Position numbers and translations under genes: made by a program
Notes under the pieces: generated by a model
Told to the model about the DNA's origin: nothing
Seen by the model: only the letters and a program-made list of their open reading frames with translations
Databases searched by the model: none
Part shown: in pieces, positions 1-8,844 of the stretch
Layout of the letters: each line of letters begins with the position of its first letter
Numbering within the stretch: position 1 is the stretch's first letter
Source: Chitinophaga sp. 180180018-3
Lineage (GTDB): Bacteria; Bacteroidota; Bacteroidia; Chitinophagales; Chitinophagaceae
Assembly (NCBI RefSeq): GCF_037893185.1
Contig: NZ_CP140772.1
Location: forward strand, 1,550,001 to 1,614,000
Reading direction: 5' to 3'
DNA: 64,000 nucleotides

Positions 1-598
1 AGTACATCATAATATCATCTGCCAGCGCCGATAATTCTGCCGGCGTTTCCCGGCCGGTCAATATAGCAGCGGAGGTGCGGTTGTGGCGGATGATATGCGG
101 GTATTTCGAAAAGTAGTAATGAAAATAACGGGCGGAATTATTGCTGCCTGTGGCAATATAGGCGTCGCAACCCTTCAACATGTCGTGTATAGTGGTTTGA
201 TGGGCCTGGTCTGGGTACCATTCCGCCATTTTTTCCAGGATATGTTTCATCAGGATCTCATCTTTTCCGGAAAGCTTCATTCTTACCTCATGCCCGCTGA
301 TAAAACCACAAAGCCAGTCGTGGAAGCCCACCAGCGGAATATTACCGGCGGCTACAATACCCACCGTTTTCGGTACATGTGTTTCATTTGCCTTATGATA
401 GCCTGAAAGCCATTCCTGTAGCGGACCGGGGCTCAGAAAATATCTGGAAATACTGTCCAGGGCATTATCGATAAACGATGGAATAAACCATCCATTGGCA
501 ATATACGCGCGTTCTTTGACTGCTTCCAGTTCGGGGCTTTTGCTGGCCAGATACTGTCCCAGGCGTACCAGGGCGGCTTCTTTTTCTGCTATATTCAT
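1..598 (-). CDS. Acyl-CoA reductase (LuxC-like), 3' end cut by window edge
   Basis: The minus strand is open from an ATG at 598 to the window edge, giving about 199 residues that begin MNIAEKEAALVRLGQYLASK. The segment 'VGIVAAGNIPLVGFHDWLCG' and the later 'DAYIATGSNNSARYFHYYF' are typical of the LuxC/acyl-CoA reductase branch of the aldehyde dehydrogenase superfamily, which reduces acyl-CoA or acyl-phosphate to aldehyde with NADPH. The catalytic Cys region lies beyond the edge and cannot be checked. The gene diverges from a ferredoxin gene 91 bp away; as far as I recall, this pairing is common in Bacteroidota. Family assignment is fairly sure; substrate is unknown. Confidence 0.8.
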   Translation of the reverse strand, partial: MNIAEKEAALVRLGQYLASKSPELEAVKERAYIANGWFIPSFIDNALDSISRYFLSPGPLQEWLSGYHKANETHVPKTVGIVAAGNIPLVGFHDWLCGFISGHEVRMKLSGKDEILMKHILEKMAEWYPDQAHQTTIHDMLKGCDAYIATGSNNSARYFHYYFSKYPHIIRHNRTSAAILTGRETPAELSALADDIMMY

Positions 599-640
599 GA
601 AACTATAATAAATAATAACCTATATAAACCGGGAAAATTC

Positions 641-648
641 TATTTTTG
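641..648 (+). promoter_or_regulatory. Possible -7 box of ferredoxin promoter
   Basis: TATTTTTG matches the Bacteroidota -7 consensus TAnnTTTG and lies 41 nt before the ferredoxin ATG. No clear -33 TTTG was found at the expected distance, so the call is weak. Confidence 0.3.
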
Positions 649-689
649 TTCCACAAAATTAATGGCTTACTACTTAAAAAGATTACACT

Positions 690-1037
690 ATGGCAATTAA
701 GATAACAGATGAATGTATTAATTGTGGTGCCTGCGAACCAGAGTGCCCCAATAACGCTATATATGAAGGTGGTGTTGAATGGGCGCTGGCCGACGGTACT
801 ACCGTAAAAGGAGCCTATACCCTGATGGATGGATCTGTAATGGATGCTGATCAGCGTAATGCCCCTATCAGTGTTGATACTTATTACATAGTTCCCAATA
901 AATGTACTGAATGCCAGGGATTTCACGAAGAACCGCAATGTGCGGCTGTTTGCCCGGTCGACTGCTGCGTGCCTGACGAAATGTACCGCGAAACTGTGGA
1001 GGCGCTGATGGAGAAGAAATCCAAACTGCATATTTAA
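690..1037 (+). CDS. 4Fe-4S dicluster ferredoxin
   Basis: This 115-residue cytoplasmic electron carrier has a clear two-cluster pattern. '[12 protein letters not shown]' near residues 10-21 gives CxxCxxCxxxCP, and the second set is '[21 protein letters not shown]'-like, read as CxxC, a loop of eight residues, then CxxxCP. The loop and the insertion between clusters (about residues 28-65) match the long ferredoxins of the YfhL/Alvin type. It probably carries low-potential electrons; the divergent acyl-CoA reductase may be coincidental, since that family uses NADPH. A rho-independent terminator follows directly. Confidence 0.88.
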   Translation: MAIKITDECINCGACEPECPNNAIYEGGVEWALADGTTVKGAYTLMDGSVMDADQRNAPISVDTYYIVPNKCTECQGFHEEPQCAAVCPVDCCVPDEMYRETVEALMEKKSKLHI

Positions 1038-1060
1038 AATATTCTTAAAGGAAGCTTAAT

Positions 1061-1096
1061 AAACCGTTCCTGCTTTGGCCGGGACGGTTTTTTTTA
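1061..1096 (+). terminator. Rho-independent terminator after ferredoxin
   Basis: AAACCGTTCC pairs with GGGACGGTTT (one mismatch or wobble) around a short loop and is followed by a T run. It lies 23 bp after the ferredoxin stop codon. Confidence 0.75.
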
Positions 1097-1134
1097 TGTA
1101 AATTGAACGAAACTGCCGGAAACGGCCGCAGTTC

Positions 1135-1164
1135 TTGACAATTGACAAATAACATTTAACTTTA
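1135..1164 (+). promoter_or_regulatory. Candidate promoter for ddl operon
   Basis: TTG (1135-1137), a 19-nt spacer and TAACTTTA (1157-1164) fit TTG-N17-23-TAnnTTTG with one mismatch in the -7 box. The predicted transcript start is about 15-20 nt before the ddl ATG. Confidence 0.4.
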
Positions 1165-1186
1165 CCCGCTTATTGTAAAATATCTT

Positions 1187-2173
1187 ATGAAGAAGAACAT
1201 AGCTTTGGTGGCCGGTGGTTATTCCGGGGAATATGTGATTTCCGTGCAGAGTGCAGTAACTATAGAGAATAATCTGGATAGTGGTAAATACAACGTTTAC
1301 AAGATTATTATTACAAGAGACAGCTGGACGTATACTGATGCCGCGGGTCAGGTTGTTCATGTAGATAAAAACGATTTTTCCCTGACAGTCGACGGAAAGA
1401 AGATCACCTTTGATACAGTGTTTATTGGCATCCACGGTACTCCCGGAGAAGATGGACGCCTGCAGGGATATTTTGAAATGCTGGGGATCCCTTATACCAG
1501 TTGTGGTATGGTTACCTCTGCTGTGACCTTTAACAAAAGCTTCTGTAATAAAATAGTGGCAGCGCTGAATGTGGTGAATGTTTCCAAATCGGTGCATATT
1601 TTCCGTGATCAGCCATACGATGCTACTGAAATATTGCAACAGCTGCGGTTACCGGTGTTTGTGAAACCGGCAGAAGGAGGCAGCAGCATAGGTATGTCTA
1701 AGGTGAAAACAGCCGAAGAATTGCCTGCTGCTATTGATAAGGCTTTCAGAGAAGATAGCCAGATCCTTATTGAGGAATTTATCAAAGGACGGGAGCTGAC
1801 CATCGGGTTGTTCCGCACCAATGGTACGCTGAATGTACTGCCGATCACGGAAGTAGTGAGCAGCAAGGAGTTTTTTGACTATGAAGCGAAATATACGCCG
1901 GGCGTATCCAACGAAATCACGCCTGCTCCTGTTGCTGATGAAATCACGAAACGCGTACAGGAAACAGCGAAAGCGATATACAATAAGCTTAACTGTAAAG
2001 GAATTACGCGGGTGGATTTTATTTATGAAGAAAGCACCGGGAAACTGTTTTTCCTGGAAATCAATACCATGCCGGGTCAATCCGAAAACAGCCTGGTACC
2101 TCAGCAGGTAAGGGCCAGCGGCAGTACCCTTCAGGAGTTCTATGGGCATCTGATTGAGGAAAGCATGAAGTAA
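1187..2173 (+). CDS. ddl: D-alanine--D-alanine ligase
   Basis: The 328-residue product has normal length for Ddl, which joins two D-Ala with ATP to make the peptidoglycan precursor dipeptide in the cytoplasm. The N-terminal domain begins with the 'VAGGYSGEYVIS' loop and continues to 'GIHGTPGEDGRLQGYFEMLG'. The ATP-grasp part shows 'PVFVKPAEGGSSIGMSKV' (nucleotide loop), 'LIEEFIKGRELTIGL' and the Mg-binding 'FLEINTMPGQSENSLVPQ'. The ATG at 1187 follows a candidate promoter. Downstream are a PASTA protein and a rhodanese at short distance, probably in one transcript. The linkage of ddl with PASTA fits a cell-wall role. Confidence 0.93.
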   Translation: MKKNIALVAGGYSGEYVISVQSAVTIENNLDSGKYNVYKIIITRDSWTYTDAAGQVVHVDKNDFSLTVDGKKITFDTVFIGIHGTPGEDGRLQGYFEMLGIPYTSCGMVTSAVTFNKSFCNKIVAALNVVNVSKSVHIFRDQPYDATEILQQLRLPVFVKPAEGGSSIGMSKVKTAEELPAAIDKAFREDSQILIEEFIKGRELTIGLFRTNGTLNVLPITEVVSSKEFFDYEAKYTPGVSNEITPAPVADEITKRVQETAKAIYNKLNCKGITRVDFIYEESTGKLFFLEINTMPGQSENSLVPQQVRASGSTLQEFYGHLIEESMK

Positions 2174-2199
2174 GGATCATCACATATAATATAATTACC

Positions 2200-3018
2200 G
2201 TGTTCAACTTTATTACCAAACGATCATTCGGAATCAATCTGTTAGCTGTTATCGCGATGTTTTTTGCCATTGCATTGTTATTCTTTTCATTGCTGGGCGT
2301 TATCACTAAACACGGACAGCAGCTCACCGTACCGGATGTGCGGGGGAAAAATGTAAAAGAGGCAATGGCGCTCCTGGAGAAGGCTGGTTTTGATGCAGAT
2401 GTGCGTGATTCTATCTACATCGATTCTATTCCGCCGTTGGCTGTATATGCGCAAACACCGGACAAAGGCGCCCAGGTAAAAGTGGGAAGAACCATTTATC
2501 TGACCGTCAACAAAACAGTAGCCCCTATGGTGAAAATGCCGGACCTGGAAGGACTGACCTTCCGCAGCGCAGAAATGATGCTGAAAAGTCTGCGTTTGAA
2601 TGTGGGAGATACTATCTACAAGCCAGATTTTGCTGCCAATACAGTATTACAGCAGTTGCTGAATGGTAAGAAAATAAAACCAGGTACCCCTGTTGCCGAG
2701 GGTAGTAATATTACCCTGATCCTGAGCAGTGGCACCGGCAGTGTGGAAAACCCGGTACCCAACTTTGTAGGACTTACCTACGCAGAAGCCCGGGAAATGC
2801 TGAGTGCCAGCAACCTGAATGCAGGCACGATAATCATTGATCCCAGCGTAAAGGATACTGTCAATGCCTTTATCATTAAGCAGGTGCCTACCCGTAAAAA
2901 CGAAATCGGTGATTTCAACATGGTAAGGGCCGGTGAAAGCATCGACCTATGGCTTTCTGCCACCAAGCCCACTGCGGACAGTACTGCCAATGCCAAACCG
3001 GCGGAACAGAATAACTGA
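2200..3018 (+). CDS. PASTA domain membrane protein
   Basis: The start is GTG at 2200; the product has 272 residues. A short cytoplasmic N-terminus is followed by one membrane helix ('LLAVIAMFFAIALLFFSLLG', about residues 14-33). Three PASTA repeats then face the periplasm (about 40-108, 110-178 and 183-255), each starting with a 'VPDVRGK' / 'MPDLEGL' / 'VPNFVGL'-type motif. PASTA domains bind peptidoglycan or muropeptides; here there is no kinase or transpeptidase domain, so it is a stand-alone sensor or scaffold. It sits 26 bp after ddl. The tail after 255 is Ala/Thr/Lys rich and looks disordered. Confidence 0.88.
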   Translation: MFNFITKRSFGINLLAVIAMFFAIALLFFSLLGVITKHGQQLTVPDVRGKNVKEAMALLEKAGFDADVRDSIYIDSIPPLAVYAQTPDKGAQVKVGRTIYLTVNKTVAPMVKMPDLEGLTFRSAEMMLKSLRLNVGDTIYKPDFAANTVLQQLLNGKKIKPGTPVAEGSNITLILSSGTGSVENPVPNFVGLTYAEAREMLSASNLNAGTIIIDPSVKDTVNAFIIKQVPTRKNEIGDFNMVRAGESIDLWLSATKPTADSTANAKPAEQNN

Positions 3019-3052
3019 AAATGATGTAATTTGATTTAAAATACCTTGTAAT

Positions 3053-3358
3053 ATGCAAAATATAACTGCGGAAGAGCTGAAACAGCGGATAGACAACGGT
3101 GAAGTGCTCCATATATTAGATGTCAGAGAACCTCATGAACGTGCCGAATTTAACATCGGCGGCACGCATATTCCATTGGGCTTTGTACAGCAAATGCAGG
3201 TGGATGAAATTGAGGACTGGAAAGATAAGGAAGTGATTGTGTATTGCCGTAGTGGCAATCGCAGTGGTCAGGCTTGTATGCTGCTGGACTCCATGGGTTT
3301 TACCAATGTAAAAAACCTGGTGGGCGGCATGTTAAAGTGGACAGAACTTTATAAATAA
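3053..3358 (+). CDS. Rhodanese-like sulfurtransferase
   Basis: A single-domain rhodanese of 101 residues without signal peptide. 'HILDVREPHERAEFNIGGT' and 'IPLGF' are family landmarks. The active loop 'CRSGNRSG' carries the persulfide-forming Cys65. It likely moves sulfur in the cytoplasm; the acceptor is unknown. It is last in the run of plus-strand genes and is followed by a long perfect inverted repeat. Confidence 0.9.
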   Translation: MQNITAEELKQRIDNGEVLHILDVREPHERAEFNIGGTHIPLGFVQQMQVDEIEDWKDKEVIVYCRSGNRSGQACMLLDSMGFTNVKNLVGGMLKWTELYK

Positions 3359-3365
3359 GTTTTCG

Positions 3366-3442
3366 TTATTCCGGGGCGCTTTTGCTGGCCCACCTGGCAG
3401 GATTTATTTGCCAGGTGGGCCAGCAAAAGCGCCCCGGAATAA
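3366..3442. terminator. Perfect 34-bp inverted repeat between convergent genes
   Basis: The arms 3366-3399 and 3409-3442 are exact reverse complements of 34 bp, separated by a 9-nt loop (GGATTTATT). It lies between the rhodanese (+) and ridA (-) stops, so it can end transcription from both sides. The arms end in ATAA/TTAT rather than a long T run. The length and perfection are well above an ordinary terminator. Confidence 0.7.
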
Positions 3443-3465
3443 TTTTCAGTCATAAGGTTTGTTGC

Positions 3466-3858
3466 TCAGCCCTTTGGCTCAATGATAGCAGTGGCTTCCA
3501 CTTCTACCAGGTACCTGGGATCAATCAGTTTACTCACTTCTACCATCGTAGTAGCCGGTTTGATGCTCCTGAAGAACTCTCCGTGCGCCCGGCCATATTC
3601 TTCCCACTTCGATATATCCGTTACAAACATCCTGGTGCGCACCACATCATGTAAAGTGGCTCCTGCATTGATCAGTGCGGCTTCAATTTTTGCCAGCACA
3701 AATTTCGTTTGTTCATAGGCGTTACCTTCTGCCACTACCCGGTCGTTGTCTGATGCTACAGTACCTGATACTTCAATTACATTACCTATCCTGACTGCGC
3801 GGGAATAGCCTACTTTCCCTTCCCAGAGCGCGCCGGACGAATAATTGGTACGTTTCAT
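3466..3858 (-). CDS. RidA/YjgF family protein
   Basis: The RidA (Rid/YER057c/UK114) family hydrolyses reactive enamine/imine intermediates. The protein of 130 residues starts MKRTNYSSGALWEGKVGYSR. It shows 'VSGTVASD' and 'VVRTRMFVTD', whose second Arg is the usual substrate carboxylate binder, and ends 'VEVEATAI'. An in-frame ATG lies 33 nt upstream at 3891, but the family normally begins at MKRTN, so 3858 is preferred. It converges with the rhodanese gene. It belongs to the 'enamine/imine deaminase' side of the family by general motif; the exact subgroup is not certain. Confidence 0.87.
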   Translation of the reverse strand: MKRTNYSSGALWEGKVGYSRAVRIGNVIEVSGTVASDNDRVVAEGNAYEQTKFVLAKIEAALINAGATLHDVVRTRMFVTDISKWEEYGRAHGEFFRSIKPATTMVEVSKLIDPRYLVEVEATAIIEPKG

Positions 3859-3907
3859 AGTTATTTTTTGAAGAGGTGAGGAGATATGCAAATCTACAAC
3901 TTCTTCC

Positions 3908-5029
3908 TCACCTGGACCCGCTGTTGTCGCCGGGAGGCACAGCAGTGCGGAACTTCACCACCTTTCCGAGCAGGTCGAACCAGAACGGCGCACCCAGGGA
4001 AATGGCCAGTGCGGTAATTCCCCAGCCGCCAAATACGAGCCAGCTGTTTTGCTGATAGGGATGCGTCAGGCCGCAACGGACAACAGGCAGTTGGTGCCCG
4101 TTGCTATCGATCCGGCAGGCCCGGCTGATGCCCAGCACATTCGACGCTTCGCCTGCATCCTCGCGTAGCATGGCATAGATCCCGATCAGGGAGGTATCGC
4201 TCACAAATACGCGCAGGGAAGAATCGGCGCGGAAAAAGGAACTGTCGCGGTGCAACACGTTTTTCTGTATAAGCGTATCCGTTATAGCTGTATACGCAGG
4301 CGCCCTGCTACTGGCCAGTTGCACCAGCTGGGAGCGGGCATCCTTGTCTTTCATCAGGATGTGCGCAATGGCAATGCTATCCACATTGAACAATGCTGCA
4401 ATGCCCAGTCCGAGCAGCAACAGCCAGGTTTGCGTTTGCCGGCGGTACCAGCCACTGGCCCGGTTCATCGTTTCGTTAAACCATTCTTCCATATTAACCC
4501 GGAAAATACCGACGTCTTCACCGGCGTCTTTGAAGAGTTGCCACAGATGATCCCTGGTTTCCGGCGCCAGCTGTAGCAGGTTGCCGGTGAGGGCAGTTTC
4601 TATGGAAGCGGCGTCAGTACTGCCGGGAGAGGGGCAGCTTTGCCGCAGCAGGTGTACCATCGTTTGCGAAAATATCCGTGGACTGATATACGCCGGCCTT
4701 GCTGCAACGCTGTTTTCACCCAAACGACGGATGGCTGGCGATTCATAGAACTTCCGGAGAAAAGGACTTCCACGAAAGGGCTCAAAGAAATATACCAGGC
4801 TCCAGCCCAATTCATAGAACCAGTTAAAAAACGTGAATTTCCCAAACCAGCCCAGATCGGCACGGTGATCGTCTTCTTCCAGCATCCGCCGCAATCCTTT
4901 CGTCAGCAGCCTGGCGCGGGAATGAAAGATCCTTGCCAGTAATTCCTGTATTACCGAGGCCAACAAACTGTAGAGCAGATAGATGAAAATAAGGCCCAGC
5001 ACAACATCTATCGCCAGGTTACTAAACAT
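3908..5029 (-). CDS. Uncharacterised membrane protein
   Basis: This 373-residue protein has an N-terminal membrane helix (about residues 8-28, 'DVVLGLIFIYLLYSLLASVI'), a charged region of about 170 residues, a second helix near 201-221 ('WLLLLGLGIAALFNVDSIA') and a third near 327-350. The last segment contains 'APFWFDLLGKVVKFR', a motif I associate with a widespread but uncharacterised bacterial membrane family. No catalytic motif is visible. It lies 49 bp upstream of ridA on the same strand and may share its transcript. No function is offered. Confidence 0.7.
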   Translation of the reverse strand: MFSNLAIDVVLGLIFIYLLYSLLASVIQELLARIFHSRARLLTKGLRRMLEEDDHRADLGWFGKFTFFNWFYELGWSLVYFFEPFRGSPFLRKFYESPAIRRLGENSVAARPAYISPRIFSQTMVHLLRQSCPSPGSTDAASIETALTGNLLQLAPETRDHLWQLFKDAGEDVGIFRVNMEEWFNETMNRASGWYRRQTQTWLLLLGLGIAALFNVDSIAIAHILMKDKDARSQLVQLASSRAPAYTAITDTLIQKNVLHRDSSFFRADSSLRVFVSDTSLIGIYAMLREDAGEASNVLGISRACRIDSNGHQLPVVRCGLTHPYQQNSWLVFGGWGITALAISLGAPFWFDLLGKVVKFRTAVPPGDNSGSR

Positions 5030-5261
5030 AGGAATAAGGGTTTAAAATTGACATATTGGTATAAATGTAAATATTATTATTAAAGTTAGGGTATCACTAC
5101 GCAGTGTATTTGTCAGGAAAATAAATATGACGTTAGAGGGCTTCTATGTGTATGATATAATGGAGCATATAAAATAAAACGTGCTGAATGGATTACAGGA
5201 TGCAGGGGACAAATTCTATCCATTGTAAGTAAATCTATTTTAAACATAAAAGTTATCACTA

Positions 5262-5807
5262 ATGAGTAAAACATACAAGGAGGTAATATTACCGGATGAA
5301 TCTATTATGAGCAAAATACTGTTAATCAGAGGTAAACGGATAATGATCGACAAGGATTTGGCAGAGCTGTATTGTGTTCCAACAAAGCGGCTTAATGAAC
5401 AGGTAAAACGTAATGAGAGACGTTTCCCGGAGGACTTTATGTTTCAATTGACTACAGAGGAAAAGGAGGAGGTGGTCGCAAAATGCGACCACCTCAAAAG
5501 TCTGAAGTTCTCACCTAACCTTCCTTATGCCTTTACGGAACATGGCGCCGTAATGCTGGCCAGCGTACTAAACAGTGATCGGGCTATTGCCGTAAATATT
5601 CAGATCGTCCGTATTTTTACCCGGATACGGGAAATGATACTAACACATAAGGATATATTATTAAAACTGGAACAAATGGAAAAACGTGTATCTGGTCATG
5701 ACGAGCAGATAGAGCTTGTTTTTGAATATCTGAAACAATTGTTAACCTCACCGCAGGAACCACGGGTAAGGATTGGCTTTACACGGCATGATGAGGTGGC
5801 AGAATAG
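5262..5807 (+). CDS. ORF6N domain protein (phage-type DNA-binding)
   Basis: The 181-residue protein has an ORF6N domain at about residues 14-105: 'RGKRIMIDKDLAELYCVPTK', 'LNEQVKRNERRFPEDFMFQL' and 'LPYAFTEHGAVMLASVLNS' are family landmarks. ORF6N, like KilA-N and Bro-N, is found in phage and mobile-element proteins and is thought to bind DNA. The C-terminus (about 120-165) is a short predicted coiled coil. It stands alone between non-mobile genes, with no integrase or other phage gene nearby. It probably represents a small acquired gene. Confidence 0.85.
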   Translation: MSKTYKEVILPDESIMSKILLIRGKRIMIDKDLAELYCVPTKRLNEQVKRNERRFPEDFMFQLTTEEKEEVVAKCDHLKSLKFSPNLPYAFTEHGAVMLASVLNSDRAIAVNIQIVRIFTRIREMILTHKDILLKLEQMEKRVSGHDEQIELVFEYLKQLLTSPQEPRVRIGFTRHDEVAE

Positions 5808-5946
5808 GCCGCCAGCCAGTGAACAATATGATGATAACCGAATATTATAACAGCCCTCAATCATAATTTTTTTGTTTTTATACCGTTCTTCAATTATCAT
5901 TTATATTTACACCTGGTAAAGGCAGATAAACAACATTCTGGATTAT

Positions 5947-6699
5947 ATGAAACTGAAAAATTTATCCCTGTGTTTTCTCCTGGCAGCCACGTCTGCGGCT
6001 TCCGCTCAGATCAAATACAGGGACACTGAGAAAAAGCCGGCTTTAGTTCCTTACGACAGTAGTATTGCATTTCAGCATCTTACACCCGACATTGCCCAGC
6101 TGACGCTGGTAGGGCAGGATATCACCTTTCTGAAGCTGAATCCCAGAAGGGCTGTCCGGAATAAAGAAGATTCCCTGCTGGATAACCTGAAGGTAAAAGC
6201 AGTAGTGGAAGTACCTTATAAGAGTGTACTGAAAAGCGGACATTTTTACACGCCTTACCGTGCCGTGGAAAACAAAACCTTCAGGATCGTTGACTATGAT
6301 CGCAGGATGCTGGACGGGAATTCACCGACGCTGATATTTACATTGAGAGATGCAGACCGCAAATTGCTGCTATTCCAGGTACCGGAAGAGCAACTGGCCA
6401 GTACGCCGGTGATCATCAATGCTAATTATGAATGGCTGAAGCGGAAGTATATCGGAAAGCAGCTGCATCTCCGTAACGAAAGCTACAAAACAGAGAACAT
6501 CCTGGAAGATAACAGGGAGATCACGCTGAATAAGGCGGAGGTTTATTCCTGTACAGATGTGGCGTTCATCTTTTCCGGCCGGCAGAAGTATGGTCAGCCT
6601 TTCCTCATCGTGAAAAACGGCGCCAATGAAGAGCTGGCGATCGGGCTGGGGAAACGTAGCGAATATGCCAATGGCCCACTGATCGCGGAGTTTGAGTGA
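5947..6699 (+). CDS. Secreted protein of unknown function
   Basis: The 250-residue product starts with a standard signal peptide (MKLKNLSLCFLLAATSAASA, cut before QIKYR). The mature part is rich in beta-strand-forming residues and has no Cys pair, enzyme motif or anchor that I can identify, although 'GKQLHLRN' near residue 173 and 'IFSGRQKYGQPFLIVKNG' near residue 208 look like regular strands of a beta fold. It is probably periplasmic. No operon partner. Confidence 0.65.
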   Translation: MKLKNLSLCFLLAATSAASAQIKYRDTEKKPALVPYDSSIAFQHLTPDIAQLTLVGQDITFLKLNPRRAVRNKEDSLLDNLKVKAVVEVPYKSVLKSGHFYTPYRAVENKTFRIVDYDRRMLDGNSPTLIFTLRDADRKLLLFQVPEEQLASTPVIINANYEWLKRKYIGKQLHLRNESYKTENILEDNREITLNKAEVYSCTDVAFIFSGRQKYGQPFLIVKNGANEELAIGLGKRSEYANGPLIAEFE

Positions 6700-6759
6700 T
6701 AACGTTATCAGTAGCTTTTCAACCTGGAAAGTTAACCCCTATGCTATGTATTCATTAAT

Positions 6760-7299
6760 TTATAGCACCAGCTCCTTTATGGTTACATTACCGGGCAGGT
6801 CATAAACCCTTATTTCCAGTTTGCTACCGGCAACGGGTATACGAATAGTATAAGTCCATTCGTTGCCATCTACATCCTGTATGGCATTTCCTGTTTCCAG
6901 TAATTGTCTGTTGGTGTTGTAGATTAACACACTCACCATTTTTACTTTTATAACATCTGTTGCCCTGATGCAGATAGTATCGCCTGAATGTATGTCAACC
7001 CTGGTAATTTCCGGAGCATGAAAGGCATCAGCCACAGCCAGGTTGTAGGCCGACTGGCCACTTTTTACCACCGCCTGATATAACGCGAGCACATTGGGAT
7101 TAGCCAGTACTGATTTGCCATAGATAATAGCATCCCGAAAGCGCGCTCTCACAGCCTGTTGTGCAGGAGAAAGTACCCTGTTTATAAACACAGGTTTTTT
7201 ACTTAGTATTAATTGCCCAAAATACCGGCGGAACACTACCTGTTTTGCGAAAGTTCCGTGCACTCCTGAGAGGAGTATATTGTCTGTTACTTTTGCCAT
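6760..7299 (-). CDS. Uncharacterised protein
   Basis: The 179-residue protein starts MAKVTDNILLSGVHGTFAKQ, with no signal peptide. The first half is basic and mostly helical ('SPAQQAVRARFRDAIIYGKS'). The second half (about 95-179) looks like a small beta-sandwich with 'NTNRQLLETGNAIQDVDGN', similar in style to C-terminal carbohydrate-binding or Ig-like folds. No function can be assigned. It is transcribed alone. Confidence 0.6.
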   Translation of the reverse strand: MAKVTDNILLSGVHGTFAKQVVFRRYFGQLILSKKPVFINRVLSPAQQAVRARFRDAIIYGKSVLANPNVLALYQAVVKSGQSAYNLAVADAFHAPEITRVDIHSGDTICIRATDVIKVKMVSVLIYNTNRQLLETGNAIQDVDGNEWTYTIRIPVAGSKLEIRVYDLPGNVTIKELVL

Positions 7300-7629
7300 A
7301 TAAACCAGTTAAGTGTGGAGAAATGCCGAATAGCTACAGGCATTCAGCGGTTAACAATACAAAGTTGGGGGATTCTTTTGTGAAGGAATGTGCAGGAGAT
7401 GAGAAAAAATGTGCCGACAGTGAGAAAATAGAAAATGTGAATATAGTATTGGTATGAGACAGGCATCTCCGGGCCTGGACAGCAGGATACACTGAAGATG
7501 CGCTGAAGATGGCCTGAGGCTGATCGAATGAATGATGGCTGTTGATTAGGAATCAACAGCATATAACATTAAAAATATAGTTTTTATAGTCTGAAGAAAG
7601 GTTGAAATGATATTATTTTAGCGGCAAAA
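7300..7629. other. Intergenic stretch, 330 bp
   Basis: The sequence lies between two minus-strand genes. It holds a short inverted repeat at 7538-7560 and otherwise AT-rich spacer. Short open frames here have no recognisable content. Confidence 0.5.
7538..7560. repeat. Perfect 10-bp inverted repeat
   Basis: GCTGTTGATT (7538-7547) and AATCAACAGC (7551-7560) are exact complements around AGG. It lies downstream of the 7630-8832 gene and could be its terminator stem or a protein-binding site. There is no strong T run. Confidence 0.5.
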
Positions 7630-8832
7630 TTAAAACCCGTTTGCTTCAAAGAAACAGCAGCTGCCACCTACCCAGGTTTCTTTACTATTAAATCCTACGC
7701 CAATCATCTTTCCCTTACTGATACGAGCCAGATTATGAATCAGCATGGGGCGTGCAACGCCGTCCTGCCAGATATAGATCATCCGGATCTCACAGATGGC
7801 AGGTCCGGTTGGCGTATCAATAACTGGCGCGTATTTTACTTTCCGTTGCAGTATCCAGTTCTCAGGATCCTTGATCCCGTCTATTTCTTCCTGCGTTACA
7901 TCTATCAGTACTCCTTTGCCGGCAAAAGAGAAGAGAGGTTTCAACACATAGTTCTCCAGGTCCGATGGTATAACAGGCAGCTGATGCAGGAACCAGCTTT
8001 TCGGAACATATTCGCTGTGAATAAAGGGCATCATGTATTTGCTGATGCGATAGAACCAGTTGGGATGTGTAATCCATTCTACATCCAGCTCCTGGAAGAG
8101 ATTCACATGATCGCCCAGCCCATCAGCCTGCTGTTGCAGGTCGTCGAAAATGATACGGTTATAGATGCGCTGAACAGGTGTTTTGACCCCGTCTCTCTGG
8201 TAAAATAATTTCTTTCCTTCCTGGGTCAGCTCTGTAAGACAAACCACCGGTATACCAATATTTTTTTCTGTGCTGTAAAAATCGATACGGGTCTTTTGCT
8301 CATGTGGTTTCACCTCCAGTAATATCACTTCTTCCGGCGGAAGATCTCCGACAATCATATCTTTCAGCAACCTGTAATAAGCGGCTTCATCGAGGTTATT
8401 AAAGAAGTTATTGAGTGAATCAGGAATGTTGAAATGGGTTTTGAAGCGCCGGGCCATAATCTCCTGGAAAGCCAGCATCGTAGGAAATCCCTGCAGTTCT
8501 ATCAGCTGGGGCACCAGTTGTCCATCGTCGGTTTGGCATACGGCGAAATCGATCACAATAAAATGTGGATGATCATTTTCCCGGGGCACTTTCAAATCGG
8601 GAGGAATGGCATCCTGTGTAATGGTTTTGAAATCGGGACGCAATAACACATCCACAATTTCTTCACAGGCCTGTACCAGTTTACTGCCAAGTGCCGCCGG
8701 TACAAATACCGGTGTTTCTGCTACCCGGAATGCGGGCGCCACACCGGCGTCAGCAGCTATGCCTTCCAGGAATTCCTGGTATTGTGCATCGCTGAAGTTT
8801 TTATTATACGCTGTTCTTATGGAGGGAATCAT
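7630..8832 (-). CDS. ATP-grasp-like protein, last gene of ligase operon
   Basis: The 400-residue cytoplasmic protein has a C-terminal half with ATP-grasp features: 'YVLKPLFSFAGKGVLIDVT' (about residues 293-311) resembles the lysine plus glycine-loop strand, and 'AICEIRMIYIWQDG' resembles the metal-binding strand. The N-terminal half ('HFIVIDFAVCQTDDGQLVPQ', 'LIELQGFPTMLAFQEI') recalls the substrate domain of glutathionylspermidine-synthase-like ATP-grasp proteins, with an E-L-Q/F pattern. It sits 12 bp after the amidotransferase-like gene. I infer an ATP-dependent amide ligase; the substrate is unknown. Confidence 0.6.
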   Translation of the reverse strand: MIPSIRTAYNKNFSDAQYQEFLEGIAADAGVAPAFRVAETPVFVPAALGSKLVQACEEIVDVLLRPDFKTITQDAIPPDLKVPRENDHPHFIVIDFAVCQTDDGQLVPQLIELQGFPTMLAFQEIMARRFKTHFNIPDSLNNFFNNLDEAAYYRLLKDMIVGDLPPEEVILLEVKPHEQKTRIDFYSTEKNIGIPVVCLTELTQEGKKLFYQRDGVKTPVQRIYNRIIFDDLQQQADGLGDHVNLFQELDVEWITHPNWFYRISKYMMPFIHSEYVPKSWFLHQLPVIPSDLENYVLKPLFSFAGKGVLIDVTQEEIDGIKDPENWILQRKVKYAPVIDTPTGPAICEIRMIYIWQDGVARPMLIHNLARISKGKMIGVGFNSKETWVGGSCCFFEANGF

Positions 8833-8844
8833 ATTTGCATTTGA

